Source of the DNA: Larsenimonas suaedae
GTDB taxonomy: Bacteria > Pseudomonadota > Gammaproteobacteria > Pseudomonadales > Halomonadaceae
Direction of reading: 5' to 3'
Assembly: GCF_023712105.1 (NCBI RefSeq)
Contig: NZ_JAMLJI010000002.1
Span: forward strand, 1-64,000
Length of the DNA stretch: 64,000 bases
This document shows, in pieces, positions 48,677-57,935 of this stretch. A program made the position numbers and the translations under genes. Numbering within the stretch: the first letter of the stretch is position 1; each line of letters starts with the position of its first letter. The notes under the pieces are model-generated. The model searched no databases and was not told the origin of the DNA. It was given only the letters and a program-made list of their open reading frames with translations.

Positions 48677-49710
48677 AGGCTCGGCTCACTAACGACCGTG
48701 TCGCCGACTGCCACCGGTCGCGCGCTTTGGTGAATGCGCGCAAGGCTTGCCGAGGCGCTCATCGCAACAACACTCAAGTGCCCGCCCGACTGCGATAGCC
48801 TTCCCACGTCACTGACCGGCTGCCTGGCATGATCCACCGGCGACAACCGAAGCCGTTGCCCCACGTCAAGCCCGTCGCGGTAGCCGCGATTCAAAAGCAC
48901 CAGACTCCCGGCCCCGGTATAGATTGCCCCGCCTTCAAGCCATTGAATGCGCGCATCGATACCGCCCGGCCCCCCAAGGGCTGCATGCTCGAGAAAATCC
49001 GGTTCGGTGGGCGCATCAAGCGGCCCAAGACGGGTCGCCATGTCGATTGGCTCACCGGCAGAGACAATCTCGAGCCGCGTCACACCCTGGGCACGCTCGA
49101 GCACGCGCGCCTCCCCGACCCGCTTCAATAGCCGCACGCCATCAGGCAGTACCGAAGCCCCTGCCACCTCGCGGTAGAGGCCGAGCCGCGCCCCCATGGC
49201 CGCCTGCCCGTCGCTGAATACGATAGCGCCCTTGCCAAGCACCAGATGCTCGCCCTGCTGGCCGGTCAGTGCGGAAAACGCGCCCAGTCCGGCCTTGGTT
49301 ACGAAGCGATAACGCGATGCGCCACCGAAGGGCTCATGCGCATCGATCAGAGCGGTCGACCCGGCTGTAGCCACACGCACCGATGGGGAAAGCCTTGCAA
49401 CTCGGCTGCCCCGCTCGAGCAGTAGGGTCGGCGTTGCCTCTCGGGTGACCAGCCTCAGCGTATCCCCTGCGTGTAGGGTCGGCGGCGCGGCCACGTCTTT
49501 GTTTTTGGCCCAGAGCTCGGGCCACTGACTCGCATCGCTTACGTAGCGCTCGACGATCGAGCGCGACGACGCCCCCTCCGGCACAACCCAGTGGCTTGGC
49601 GCATGCGGCATCAACGTGACTGCCCACGCCCCGTGGGCGACAAGAAAGCCACCCAACCCGACTGCCCTGACCCACGCCTGCCGGTGTGACCGCTTCGGTA
49701 ATACGCTCAT
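48673..49710 (-). CDS. LysM-domain envelope protein
   Basis: 345 residues with a signal/membrane segment ([15 protein letters not shown]) then a LysM-like domain ([20 protein letters not shown]...[25 protein letters not shown]) that probably binds peptidoglycan. The rest is beta-rich and unassigned. A LysM gene between dprA and def is a frequent arrangement. The ATG at 49710 has AGGGGA nine bases upstream; a longer frame to 49815 would run into the divergent def leader. Translationally coupled to dprA. Confidence 0.85.
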   Translation of the reverse strand: MSVLPKRSHRQAWVRAVGLGGFLVAHGAWAVTLMPHAPSHWVVPEGASSRSIVERYVSDASQWPELWAKNKDVAAPPTLHAGDTLRLVTREATPTLLLERGSRVARLSPSVRVATAGSTALIDAHEPFGGASRYRFVTKAGLGAFSALTGQQGEHLVLGKGAIVFSDGQAAMGARLGLYREVAGASVLPDGVRLLKRVGEARVLERAQGVTRLEIVSAGEPIDMATRLGPLDAPTEPDFLEHAALGGPGGIDARIQWLEGGAIYTGAGSLVLLNRGYRDGLDVGQRLRLSPVDHARQPVSDVGRLSQSGGHLSVVAMSASASLARIHQSARPVAVGDTVVSEPSL

Positions 49711-49869
49711 CAAGTTCAATCCCCTGCGCTCTGGCGCCGGTTCCGTTACGCGCGCGCCCACACTACAATAGGCGCATTGCACCCCTTCAAGGCGCCTGCC
49801 CCTGCTTTTCTTCATTTACGGCGGGGTCAATGCCGCCTTGAAGCGTTAATGACCAACCGGGACCGACCC

Positions 49870-50376
49870 ATGGCCTTATTAGAGATTCTTGAATACCCCG
49901 ATCCCCGCCTTCGCACCAAGGCCGCGCCCGTCGAATCCTTCGATGACGAGCTGCAGACGTTGATCGACAACATGCTTGAAACCATGTACGACGCGCCCGG
50001 CATCGGGCTTGCCGCCACTCAGGTCGACCAGCACCGGCGTCTTGTCGTCATGGACGTCAGTGAAGACAAGTCCGACCCGCGGGTACTCATCAACCCCGAG
50101 TACACCCCGATCGGCGATGAGATGGCACCGCTGCAGGAAGGCTGCCTCTCCATTCCGGACTCCTACGTCGAGGTTCCGCGTTATCTTCAGGTGCATCTGC
50201 GCGCGCTTGACCGTCACGGCACGCCGTATGAACTGGACGCCGACGGCCTGCTGGCCCACTGCATTCAGCACGAACTGGATCATCTGGAAGGCGTGCTGTT
50301 CGTGGATTACCTCTCCTCGCTCAAGCGCGAGCGCATCAAAAAGAAGATGCAGAAACGCCATAAGCAGATGAGCTGA
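49870..50376 (+). CDS. def: Peptide deformylase
   Basis: Removes the formyl group from nascent proteins. 168 residues. Motifs: [13 protein letters not shown] (zinc Cys) and HELDH (zinc His, catalytic Glu). The ATG at 49870 gives [15 protein letters not shown]; the open frame from 49777 adds residues unlike the family. Followed by fmt, which adds the formyl group on initiator tRNA. Confidence 0.97.
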   Translation: MALLEILEYPDPRLRTKAAPVESFDDELQTLIDNMLETMYDAPGIGLAATQVDQHRRLVVMDVSEDKSDPRVLINPEYTPIGDEMAPLQEGCLSIPDSYVEVPRYLQVHLRALDRHGTPYELDADGLLAHCIQHELDHLEGVLFVDYLSSLKRERIKKKMQKRHKQMS

Positions 50377-50431
50377 ATTCCCTACTGCGCGCCGCGTTGA
50401 TCCGCGGCGCCGACGCCTTACAGGAACTGTC

Positions 50432-51391
50432 ATGCCTGACACCCTTCGCGTTGCCTTTGCAGGCACTCCCGAATTTGCCGCTGAAAGTCTTAAAGCCCTG
50501 CTGTCCTCGCGCCACGAGGTCGTCGGCGTCTGGACGCAGCCCGACCGTCCGTCAGGCCGAGGTCGGCGGATGACCCAAAGCCCAGTCAAGACGATCGCGC
50601 AGGAGCAGGAGATCGAGGTCTACCAGCCGGTCTCGCTCAAAAACACGGAAGACCAGGAGACGCTTCGCGCCCTCGCCCCTGACGTGCTGGTCGTGGTCGC
50701 CTACGGCTTGCTGCTGCCACAGGCCGTGCTCGACATCCCGCGCCTTGGCGCCATCAACGTGCACGCCTCGCTCTTGCCGCGCTGGCGTGGGGCGGCACCA
50801 ATCCAGCGGGCGATCGAGGCGGGAGACGCCGAGACGGGCGTCACCATCATGCAGATGGATGCAGGCCTCGACACCGGCGACATGCTTGCAAAAACGAACG
50901 CCCAGATCGACATCGACGTCACCGGTGGCGCACTGCATGCAACGCTTGCCGCACAGGGCGCGGTCGCGCTGGTCGACACCCTCGACGCGCTCGCGTCCTC
51001 CACGGTGACCGCCACGCCTCAGCCCGAGACCGGCGTAACCTACGCGCACAAGCTGACCAAGGCCGAAGCCGAGCTCGACTTCTCGCGGCCGGCCACGGAA
51101 CTTGCCCGCCGTATTCAGGCGTTCAACCCGTGGCCCGTGGCCTGGACAAGCCTTGGCGACCAGAAACTTCGCCTGTGGCGCGCGCGCGCCATTGCCCATG
51201 ACGGCAACGAGGCGCCCGGCACCGTGCTCGACGGCCCCAGGGGCACCCTGCGCATCGCCTGTGGCGATGGCGCACTGGATATTCTCGAAGCGCAGCTTCC
51301 CGGCGGTAAACCGCTGCTGGTCGAGGCGCTCACTCACAGCAAAGGGGCATTGTTCGCCCCCGGCACCCAACTGACAGGCCGTTGTTCATGA
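50432..51391 (+). CDS. fmt: Methionyl-tRNA formyltransferase
   Basis: Formylates Met-tRNA(fMet) using 10-formyl-tetrahydrofolate. 319 residues. FAGTPEFAAESLKALL starts the Rossmann fold. The catalytic centre is INVHASLLPRWRGAAPIQRAI with its Asn and His, plus GVTIMQMDAGLDTGDML. CAGGA lies before the ATG. Its stop overlaps the rsmB start (ATGA). Confidence 0.97.
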   Translation: MPDTLRVAFAGTPEFAAESLKALLSSRHEVVGVWTQPDRPSGRGRRMTQSPVKTIAQEQEIEVYQPVSLKNTEDQETLRALAPDVLVVVAYGLLLPQAVLDIPRLGAINVHASLLPRWRGAAPIQRAIEAGDAETGVTIMQMDAGLDTGDMLAKTNAQIDIDVTGGALHATLAAQGAVALVDTLDALASSTVTATPQPETGVTYAHKLTKAEAELDFSRPATELARRIQAFNPWPVAWTSLGDQKLRLWRARAIAHDGNEAPGTVLDGPRGTLRIACGDGALDILEAQLPGGKPLLVEALTHSKGALFAPGTQLTGRCS

Positions 51392-52683
51392 GCCAAGCAC
51401 GCGCCCTCGCGGCCACCACCCTGGCCCGGGTACTGACCCACCAGGGGTCTCTCTCCACCATGGCGCCGGAGAACCTTCCGCCGCGCGATCATGGCTTTTA
51501 CAAGGCGCTCTGCTTTGGGGTCTGCCGAGAGCTCCCGCGCCTGAACGCGCTCGCAGAAGAGCTCCTGAGACAGCCCTTCAAGCGAAAGGATCAGGACATT
51601 CAGGCCCTCTTGCTGCTGGGGCTTTATCAGCTCTACCACATGCGCGTGCCGGCCCACGCCGCCGTGGGTGAAACCGCGGGTGCGGCCAAGACCCTCAAGA
51701 AACCCTGGGCGACGCGCGTGCTCAACGGCTGTCTGAGACGCGCCGAGCGCGAGCGGGTCGAGCTTCAGGCCAAGGTCGATACGCTGCCTGAAGCCGCGCT
51801 TCGTCATCCGCGCTGGATGATCGACGCCATCAAGCACGCCTGGCCCGAGCAGTGGTCATCGATTCTTGCCGGCAACAACATCCCGGGGCCGATGACGCTT
51901 CGAGTCAATGGCCGCCGCCAGAGCCGCGACGCGTATCTGGCGCGACTGGAAGCCGCCGGCATGAGCGCAACGCCCGTGGCCGGCACCGAGATGGGGCTGA
52001 CGCTCGAGACGCCGTGCGACGTCGAGCAACTGCCAGGCTTCGTAGAGGGCGACGTCAGCGTGCAGGACACGGCCGCCCAGCTCGCCGCCCCATTGCTCGC
52101 GCCCTACCTTACTGATAACGCGCGCGTGCTCGATGCGTGCAGCGCGCCGGGCGGCAAGGCCGCGCATCTGCTCGAGCGCTTTTCGACACTTGAGCTTACC
52201 GCGCTCGACAGTGACTCAACGCGGCTTGGCCGTGTGGACGCGACCCTTTCACGCCTTGGGCTCGACGCCACGCTGAGACACGGCGATGGCACCGGTACCG
52301 ACTGGTGGGACGGCACACCGTTTCAGGCGATTCTCTGCGACGCGCCGTGCTCGGGCACCGGCGTCATTCGCCGTCACCCCGACATCAAGTGGCTTCGCAC
52401 GCCCGAGGATCTGGACACGCTTGCCGTCACTCAGGCCGCGCTTCTGGACAGTCTCTGGACCCTGCTTGCCCCGGGTGGCGTGCTGCTGTACGCCACCTGC
52501 TCGGTGATCCCGAAGGAGAATCAGGCCCAGATCGAAAAATTCCTGAGCCGAACCCCCGAGGCGGTCAGTCTGCCGCTGCCGCTCGAGCTTGGCCTTGCCA
52601 CCGACAATGGCCGGCAGCTACTGCCGACCGAGCACGGCCACGACGGCTTTTTCTACGCCCTGATCTCGAAGCCGGCGGCCTAA
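51388..52683 (+). CDS. rsmB: 16S rRNA (cytosine-967-C5)-methyltransferase RsmB
   Basis: Makes m5C967 of 16S rRNA. 431 residues: an N-terminal NusB-like RNA-binding domain to about 140, then the methyltransferase with SAM site DACSAPGGKAAHL and the two catalytic cysteines in DAPCSGTG and YATCSV. The ATG at 51388 overlaps the fmt stop; the TTG at 51382 is an unneeded alternative. In E. coli trkA follows directly, whereas here two other genes intervene. Confidence 0.96.
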   Translation: MSQARALAATTLARVLTHQGSLSTMAPENLPPRDHGFYKALCFGVCRELPRLNALAEELLRQPFKRKDQDIQALLLLGLYQLYHMRVPAHAAVGETAGAAKTLKKPWATRVLNGCLRRAERERVELQAKVDTLPEAALRHPRWMIDAIKHAWPEQWSSILAGNNIPGPMTLRVNGRRQSRDAYLARLEAAGMSATPVAGTEMGLTLETPCDVEQLPGFVEGDVSVQDTAAQLAAPLLAPYLTDNARVLDACSAPGGKAAHLLERFSTLELTALDSDSTRLGRVDATLSRLGLDATLRHGDGTGTDWWDGTPFQAILCDAPCSGTGVIRRHPDIKWLRTPEDLDTLAVTQAALLDSLWTLLAPGGVLLYATCSVIPKENQAQIEKFLSRTPEAVSLPLPLELGLATDNGRQLLPTEHGHDGFFYALISKPAA

Positions 52684-52728
52684 ACCGCGTCGATCGAGAG
52701 TCGGGGTCGCGACAGGAGGTGCGATGTG

Positions 52729-53382
52729 ATGAGTAAACGAAGCGCGTTGATCGTGGTAGACGTTCAGCCTGACTTCATGCCGGGTGGCCCCCTGGCCTGC
52801 CATGAGGGCGACACCATCGTGCCCGGCATCAATCGCCTGCTTGAGGCGCGCTGCTTCGAGCGTGTGGTCGCCACTCAGGACTGGCATCCGGCAGGCCACG
52901 CCTCCTTCGCAAGCCAGCACTCGGGGGCGGCGCCATTTGACACCGCGTCTCTTCACGGCGTGCCCCATACGCTGTGGCCGGACCACTGCGTCCAGGGCAG
53001 CCGTGGCGCCGCGCTCGCCCCGGCGCTTGAGACCGACCGAATCGACCTGATCCTTCGAAAGGGCACGCATCCGGCCATCGATTCCTACAGCGCCTTTCAA
53101 AACAACATCGGCCCGGATGGTACGCGCACACCGACCGGGCTTGCCGGCTGGCTTTCGGATGCTGGCATCACCCACGTCTATTTGTGTGGGCTTGCGCGCG
53201 ACGTGTGCGTGCTCTGGAGCGCGGAAGACAGCCAGAACTTGGGATTTGAAACACATGTGCTATGGTCATTAACACGACCGGTGACGCCGGAGACCGATGG
53301 GGCGACTCGTACTCGCCTCGAGGCACTTGGCATCACCCTCATCGAGGAAGACCCTACCCACGCAAGGAGCGCACATGAGTGA
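52729..53382 (+). CDS. pncA: Nicotinamidase (pyrazinamidase) PncA
   Basis: Hydrolyses nicotinamide to nicotinate in NAD salvage. 217 residues. The catalytic triad is Asp11 (VDVQPDF), Lys111 (LRKGTHP) and Cys160 (LARDVCVLW). The metal ligands Asp51, His53, His57 ([10 protein letters not shown]) and His86 are present. AGGAGGT lies eight bases before the ATG; a GTG one codon upstream is also possible. Overlaps the dodecin gene by 8 bp, so the two are likely translated together. Confidence 0.95.
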   Translation: MSKRSALIVVDVQPDFMPGGPLACHEGDTIVPGINRLLEARCFERVVATQDWHPAGHASFASQHSGAAPFDTASLHGVPHTLWPDHCVQGSRGAALAPALETDRIDLILRKGTHPAIDSYSAFQNNIGPDGTRTPTGLAGWLSDAGITHVYLCGLARDVCVLWSAEDSQNLGFETHVLWSLTRPVTPETDGATRTRLEALGITLIEEDPTHARSAHE

Positions 53383-53581
53383 CAATGTTTATAAATCCGT
53401 TGAATTGACCGGCTCGTCCAAGACAAGCATCGAAGACGCGGTCGAACGCGCGCTTGAAAAAGCGAGCAGCACCATCGAAAACATGCAGTGGTTCGAAGTC
53501 ACGTCCACGCGTGGCCACATCGTCGACAACAAGGTCGGCCACTGGCAGGTCTCGATCAAGGTTGGCTTCACGCTCGAGTAA
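53375..53581 (+). CDS. Dodecin (flavin-binding storage/buffer protein)
   Basis: 68-residue small protein ([20 protein letters not shown]...) of the dodecin family, which forms hollow dodecamers that bind flavins (riboflavin, FMN or FAD) between tryptophans. The flavin-stacking Trp is at 39 ([13 protein letters not shown]). The Gln-rich site region [14 protein letters not shown] closes the protein. The ATG is inside the end of pncA with AAGGAG nearby. A hairpin follows before trkA. Confidence 0.93.
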   Translation: MSDNVYKSVELTGSSKTSIEDAVERALEKASSTIENMQWFEVTSTRGHIVDNKVGHWQVSIKVGFTLE

Positions 53582-53590
53582 GCCACCTCC

Positions 53591-53616
53591 CATCGGGGCG
53601 CTCAAGCGCCCCGATG
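53591..53616 (+). terminator. Hairpin between the dodecin gene and trkA
   Basis: CATCGGGGCG-CTCAAG-CGCCCCGATG, a perfect 10-bp stem, without a T-run. It may be a weak terminator or a 3' end-protecting structure. Confidence 0.5.
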
Positions 53617-53695
53617 GTTCACCGACCACCCGCCTCGTTGCTCGCCCCGCCCCGCCCCGTTACCATGAGCCCTCGTTCAGGGGACACGTCGCACC

Positions 53696-55069
53696 ATGAA
53701 AATCATTATCCTCGGCGCCGGCCAGGTCGGCGGCACGCTTGCCGAGCATCTAGCCCACGAAGACAACGACATCACCGTCATCGATACCGACAACGATCGG
53801 TTGCGCGATCTTCACAATCGGCTTGATATCCGAACCATTCTCGGCCCGTGCTCATATCCGCTGATCCTGCGTCAGGCCGGCTGCGAGGACGCCGACATGT
53901 TGATCGCGGTGACCAATTCCGATGAAGTCAACATGATCGCCTGTCAGGTCGCCCATAGCCTCTTTCGAACGCCGACCAAGATCGCGCGCGTACGCTCGAC
54001 CGCGTACCTGACCCGAAAGGGCCTCTTTTCGAACGATGCCATCCCGATCGATGTGCTCATAAGCCCCGAGCAGGTGGTGACCAACCACATCCGGCGGCTG
54101 ATCGAGTATCCGGGCGCGCTTCAGGTGCTGGACTTCGCCAATGGCCTGGCGCAGCTGGTTGCGGTCAAGGCGTTCTATGGCGGACCGCTGGTCGGGCAGG
54201 AGCTTCGCTTTCTAAGACGGCACATGCCAAACGTCGATACCCGCGTGGCCGCGATCTACCGGCGCAATCGGCCGATCATTCCCAGAGGGGATACAGTGAT
54301 CGAGGCCGACGATGAGGTGTTCTTCATCGCGGCGCGCAAGGACATCCGCGCGGTCATGGGGGAGCTTCGAAAGCTCGAACGTCAGTTTCGCCGAGTCATC
54401 ATCGCCGGCGGCGGGCACATCGGCGAGCGGCTCGCGGAAACGCTCGAGCACAACTATCAGGTCAAGATCATCGAGCAGAATCTGTCGCGCTGTACCGCGC
54501 TTTCCGAGGCGCTCGACCGCACCGTGGTTCTTCACGGCAGTGCGACCAGCAAGCAGCTGATGGTCGAGGAAAACATCGAGGACTGCGACATCTTCTGCGC
54601 GCTGACCAACGACGATGAAGTCAACATCATGTCGTCGATGCTCGCCAAGCGGCTCGGGGCCAAGAAGGTACTGACTCTGATCAACAACGCCGCCTACGTC
54701 GATCTGGTTCAGGGCGGTGAAATCGACATCGCGATCTCACCGGAGCAGACCACCATCGGCAGCCTGCTGACACATGTGCGTCGCGGCGACATCGTTAACG
54801 TCCATTCGCTCAGACGCGGCGCGGCCGAGGCCATCGAGGCCATCGCGCACGGTGACGAGCGCTCATCGAAAGTCGTCGGCAAGGCGGTGGAAAATATCGA
54901 ATTGCCCGAAGGGGTAACCATCGGCGCGGTCGTGCGTGGCAAGAGCGTATTGGTGGCTCATCACGACCTGGTGGTAGAGTCCAATGACCACGTGATTCTG
55001 TTCGTGGTGGACAAGCGGCGCATGAAGGAAGTCGAACGTCTGTTTCAGGTGGGACTTACGTTTTTCTAG
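53696..55069 (+). CDS. trkA: Trk potassium uptake regulatory subunit TrkA
   Basis: Peripheral membrane protein that gates the TrkH/TrkG K+ channel, central to salt response. 457 residues with two RCK halves, each an NAD-binding Rossmann fold (MKIIILGAGQVGGTLAEHLA and VIIAGGGHIGERLAETLE) followed by a ligand-binding TrkA-C domain. Dinucleotide and ATP binding fit the family. The membrane subunit TrkH is not in the window. SD is weak. Converges with the ABM-domain gene with a hairpin between. Confidence 0.96.
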   Translation: MKIIILGAGQVGGTLAEHLAHEDNDITVIDTDNDRLRDLHNRLDIRTILGPCSYPLILRQAGCEDADMLIAVTNSDEVNMIACQVAHSLFRTPTKIARVRSTAYLTRKGLFSNDAIPIDVLISPEQVVTNHIRRLIEYPGALQVLDFANGLAQLVAVKAFYGGPLVGQELRFLRRHMPNVDTRVAAIYRRNRPIIPRGDTVIEADDEVFFIAARKDIRAVMGELRKLERQFRRVIIAGGGHIGERLAETLEHNYQVKIIEQNLSRCTALSEALDRTVVLHGSATSKQLMVEENIEDCDIFCALTNDDEVNIMSSMLAKRLGAKKVLTLINNAAYVDLVQGGEIDIAISPEQTTIGSLLTHVRRGDIVNVHSLRRGAAEAIEAIAHGDERSSKVVGKAVENIELPEGVTIGAVVRGKSVLVAHHDLVVESNDHVILFVVDKRRMKEVERLFQVGLTFF

Positions 55070-55101
55070 CAACGTGAATAGAACAGCGCCTTGAAAGAAC
55101 T

Positions 55102-55126
55102 CCAGCGGAGACCTGTACTCCGCTGG
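55102..55126. terminator. Hairpin between convergent trkA and ABM-domain gene
   Basis: CCAGCGGAG-ACCTGTA-CTCCGCTGG, a perfect 9-bp stem. The T-run is weak on both strands. Confidence 0.45.
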
Positions 55127-55141
55127 CATCGAGACGGGCGA

Positions 55142-55429
55142 TTACATGCGCACGTCGAGCTTTTGAATGTCGATACTGACCAGTTTGCCTTTGACGGCAT
55201 TCATCAGTGCCTTGTAGTGGGTGGTGTTTTCATGGGCTTTAAGTGCAGCACCATCCCGCCACCGTTCGACCATGAGAAACAGGGACGTATTGTCCTCATC
55301 CCGGGTCAGAACGTACATTTCGCACCCATCATCATCACGGGAAGGCGTCACTACATCTCTGAGCGCCTTTTCGACCGTCTTTTCGTGAGGCTCTTCGGCC
55401 TCGATGGTGGCAATCACCATGACACTCAT
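55142..55429 (-). CDS. Antibiotic biosynthesis monooxygenase (ABM/YgiN-like) domain protein
   Basis: 95 residues with the ferredoxin-like ABM fold signature: an opening strand MSVMVIATIEAEE, then TSLFLMVERWRDGAALKAHE and the helix after it. Members include the quinol monooxygenase YgiN and small heme-degrading or detoxifying enzymes. The substrate cannot be told. The ATG at 55429 has GGGAGG five bases upstream; an upstream GTG at 55435 overlaps that site. It follows the LysE-type gene by 24 bp, likely in one transcript. Confidence 0.85.
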   Translation of the reverse strand: MSVMVIATIEAEEPHEKTVEKALRDVVTPSRDDDGCEMYVLTRDEDNTSLFLMVERWRDGAALKAHENTTHYKALMNAVKGKLVSIDIQKLDVRM

Positions 55430-55453
55430 ACCCACCTCCCTGAAAACAGCGCC

Positions 55454-56089
55454 TTATCGGTTCCATAGTAGAACACTTTCATCGATCACTTCATGCCCTA
55501 ATTGCAGACCGATCCCTGCAAGGATCAGCGCAATGGCAAGATCGATCATCTGCCAGGCCCGAGGACGGGCGAGAACACCTGCGCTCAGGCGGGCTGTGAA
55601 CCCGAGTAGGCAAAACCAGCTTACCGACGCAAGCATCGTACCACCGACGAACATAAGACGCGTTGATTCCGGATAGCGACTGGCAAGCCCTGCCAGAAGC
55701 ACCCAGGTATCCAGATAGACATGCGGGTTCAAGAAGGTCACGCCGGCAAGTGTCAGCAAGAGCGCTCGCCGGTCTTTAATCGAGGCGGGGGCGGCCATGA
55801 GTGCGCCGGGGGCAAACGCGCGTCTCAACGCATGAAGTGCGTAGAGCACTAAAAGCACCGCCCCGAGCGCCTTGATGGTCCAGAGCGTTCTCGTCATGCC
55901 GGAAAGCCAGTAACCAAGACCAAGGCTTCCGATTGCAATCAGGCCCACATCCGTAGCCGCACAGAACACGACCGCTGTCCTTACGTGCACCCCGGCAAGC
56001 CCCTGACGCAATACCAGTGCATTTTGCGGCCCGATGGCCACGATCAGCCCCCAGCCGAGCACCACCCCCTCGATGAATGCCTGCCCCAT
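55454..56089 (-). CDS. LysE/ArgO-type amino-acid exporter
   Basis: 211 residues with six hydrophobic helices and the LysE signature GLIVAIGPQNALVLRQGLAG near the N-terminus, and FLNPHVYLDTWVLL in the middle. ArgO/LysE members export arginine or lysine. The ATG at 56089 has AGGAG seven bases upstream; the open frame extends to 56143 without support. Precedes the ABM-domain gene. Confidence 0.92.
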   Translation of the reverse strand: MGQAFIEGVVLGWGLIVAIGPQNALVLRQGLAGVHVRTAVVFCAATDVGLIAIGSLGLGYWLSGMTRTLWTIKALGAVLLVLYALHALRRAFAPGALMAAPASIKDRRALLLTLAGVTFLNPHVYLDTWVLLAGLASRYPESTRLMFVGGTMLASVSWFCLLGFTARLSAGVLARPRAWQMIDLAIALILAGIGLQLGHEVIDESVLLWNR

Positions 56090-56225
56090 TTCGCGTCTCC
56101 TGACAAAACCGTCAGCAGACCACGACAGGTGCAGCGCTGCCATGAAAGCTGCTATTCCCTCATTAGCAGGGGTAATGCATGAACGGGGGCGTCACGACAC
56201 ATAAGCGCTGATGTTTACTGTCCAA

Positions 56226-56945
56226 TCAGCGTTGGTGTTTGCGGGCCAGTTGACGCTCCATCGCAGGCGTCGAGGTTTCGGTCGTGTGATGGCGCCGACT
56301 TTCGGCGTAGCAGGTATTGAAGATGTCGAAGTAGTCATCGAGCACCTGCGCGGCACGCGCGTCACCGGCAAGCGTCAGAAGCTCTGCCCCGACCTCGGCC
56401 GTGCACAGATGCGCGTCAGAGGCCGACTTTCTAAGGCGATAACGCGTGGTACGCGTACTCGACAGCGGCAACACATTCAAATCCTGAAGGTACGGACTCT
56501 TTCGAAACATCTTGCGCGCCTGTCGCCAGGTGCCATCGAGCAGGATGAACAGCGGCCGCCGCGTCTGCTCGAGCGCACGCTCGACCGCATCAGGGCCCAC
56601 CACACGGTCGGCGTAGTCGGGCTGGTCGTCAGGAAAGATGATCAGGGGCAGATACGCCGGGTCGTTCAAAAGCGTCAACAGCTCAGGGTCATGCTCTGTG
56701 CGCGACCAGGTAAACACAGGCGTTTCCGGCAGACAGTCGCGAATCAGGCGCCCGGTATTGGTTGGCTTGTTGTGCTCGAGCCGATGGGTCAAGAGCACGA
56801 ACCTTGCCCGACTCTCGGTTGTGACCTTATAGGGGCACAGGCAGTTGCGCTCGGGCATTCGACACGTCGGGCAACGCACCACGAAACTGCCACGGGCGTT
56901 GAAGGGCTTGGGCGGATGGCCGCTTGAGGAGACCGGCTCATTCAT
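56226..56945 (-). CDS. tapT: tRNA-uridine aminocarboxypropyltransferase (DTW domain, TapT/YfiP family)
   Basis: 239 residues. Zinc-type cysteines sit near the start (RCPTCRMPERNCLCP), with the conserved THRLEHNKPTNTGRL and the signature LDGTWRQARKM. TapT adds the acp group of S-adenosylmethionine to U47 of tRNA. It overlaps the upstream transporter gene by ATGA. It is the last gene of the cobB-like/transporter/tapT group on this strand. Confidence 0.9.
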   Translation of the reverse strand: MNEPVSSSGHPPKPFNARGSFVVRCPTCRMPERNCLCPYKVTTESRARFVLLTHRLEHNKPTNTGRLIRDCLPETPVFTWSRTEHDPELLTLLNDPAYLPLIIFPDDQPDYADRVVGPDAVERALEQTRRPLFILLDGTWRQARKMFRKSPYLQDLNVLPLSSTRTTRYRLRKSASDAHLCTAEVGAELLTLAGDARAAQVLDDYFDIFNTCYAESRRHHTTETSTPAMERQLARKHQR

Positions 56946-57889
56946 GAGGCGCGCTCGCCTTTAGCATCACCTGCGCTCCTGTCATCACTGCGCCGTTTCC
57001 AGAACCCGGCCAGAAGCGACCCTGAAATGTTGTGCCACACCGAAAAGAGCGCCCCGGGAAGGGCAGCCGCTGCCGAGAAGAACTGGCTGGCAAGCGCGAC
57101 CGCAAGGCCGGAATTCTGCATCCCGACCTCGATGGCAAGCGTACGCGCTGTACGTTCATCGAGGCGGAAGAGCCGGGCGATGCCATAGCCACCGGCAAGG
57201 CCTGTGAGGTTATGAAGCACCACAGCCAGCGCAACCAGTGGCCCAAGGGAGGCCAACCGGCCTGCGTTGAGCGCGACGACGATCGCAATGATCGAAACGA
57301 TGGCTAGCATTGCAATGCTTGCAAGCATCGGCTCTATGCGCTGAATGTGACGGGCCAGCACATGATGCATCACCACCCCGGCAATGATCGGCACGACGAC
57401 GAGCTTTCCGATCGACCACAGCATGCCCGAGACCGGGACCGCAATGCTCTCGCCCATGTACGCCCATACCAGAAGCGGCGTCATCACGATCGACAACAGC
57501 GTCGAAACCATCGTCATGCTGACCGACAGCGCCACGTTGCCGCCGGCAAGCCAGGTCATCACGTTCGAGGCGGTGCCGCCTGAAGTCGCCCCCACCAGCA
57601 CCATCCCGATCGTCAGCATCGGAGAAAGCCCGAGAAGCGTTGAAATGAGAAAGGCCGCCAGCGGCATGAGCGTATATTGCAGCACGATACCGATCGCGAT
57701 CGGCCAGGGCGCCTTGAAGACCCGTACGAAATCGGCTTTCGAAAGCGTCAGGCCCATCACGAACATGATCAGTGCCAGAAGCGGCTGAATGGCGGGCTTG
57801 CCCTCGGCAAACACGTTGGGTGCAAATGCGGCAATGACGGCGATGCCGATGGCCCACACCGGAAAAAGGCGGTTGAAGCGTGTGAACAT
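56942..57889 (-). CDS. Bile-acid:sodium-symporter family transporter (BASS)
   Basis: Inner-membrane protein of 315 residues with about ten hydrophobic helices. Family motifs are LLALIMFVMGLTLSKADF, VGATSGGTASNVMTWLAGG and EVGMQNSGLAVALASQFF. BASS members move organic anions such as pantoate, pyruvate or keto-acids with sodium; the substrate is unknown. Sodium coupling fits a halophile. I use the ATG at 57889, but the ribosome binding site is weak and a GTG at 57928 cannot be excluded. Coupled to tapT by ATGA. Confidence 0.88.
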   Translation of the reverse strand: MFTRFNRLFPVWAIGIAVIAAFAPNVFAEGKPAIQPLLALIMFVMGLTLSKADFVRVFKAPWPIAIGIVLQYTLMPLAAFLISTLLGLSPMLTIGMVLVGATSGGTASNVMTWLAGGNVALSVSMTMVSTLLSIVMTPLLVWAYMGESIAVPVSGMLWSIGKLVVVPIIAGVVMHHVLARHIQRIEPMLASIAMLAIVSIIAIVVALNAGRLASLGPLVALAVVLHNLTGLAGGYGIARLFRLDERTARTLAIEVGMQNSGLAVALASQFFSAAAALPGALFSVWHNISGSLLAGFWKRRSDDRSAGDAKGERAS

Positions 57890-57935
57890 GATCTGTGTCC
57901 AGAACCGAAAATGGCAGGCGCAGGGCACCTGACGG

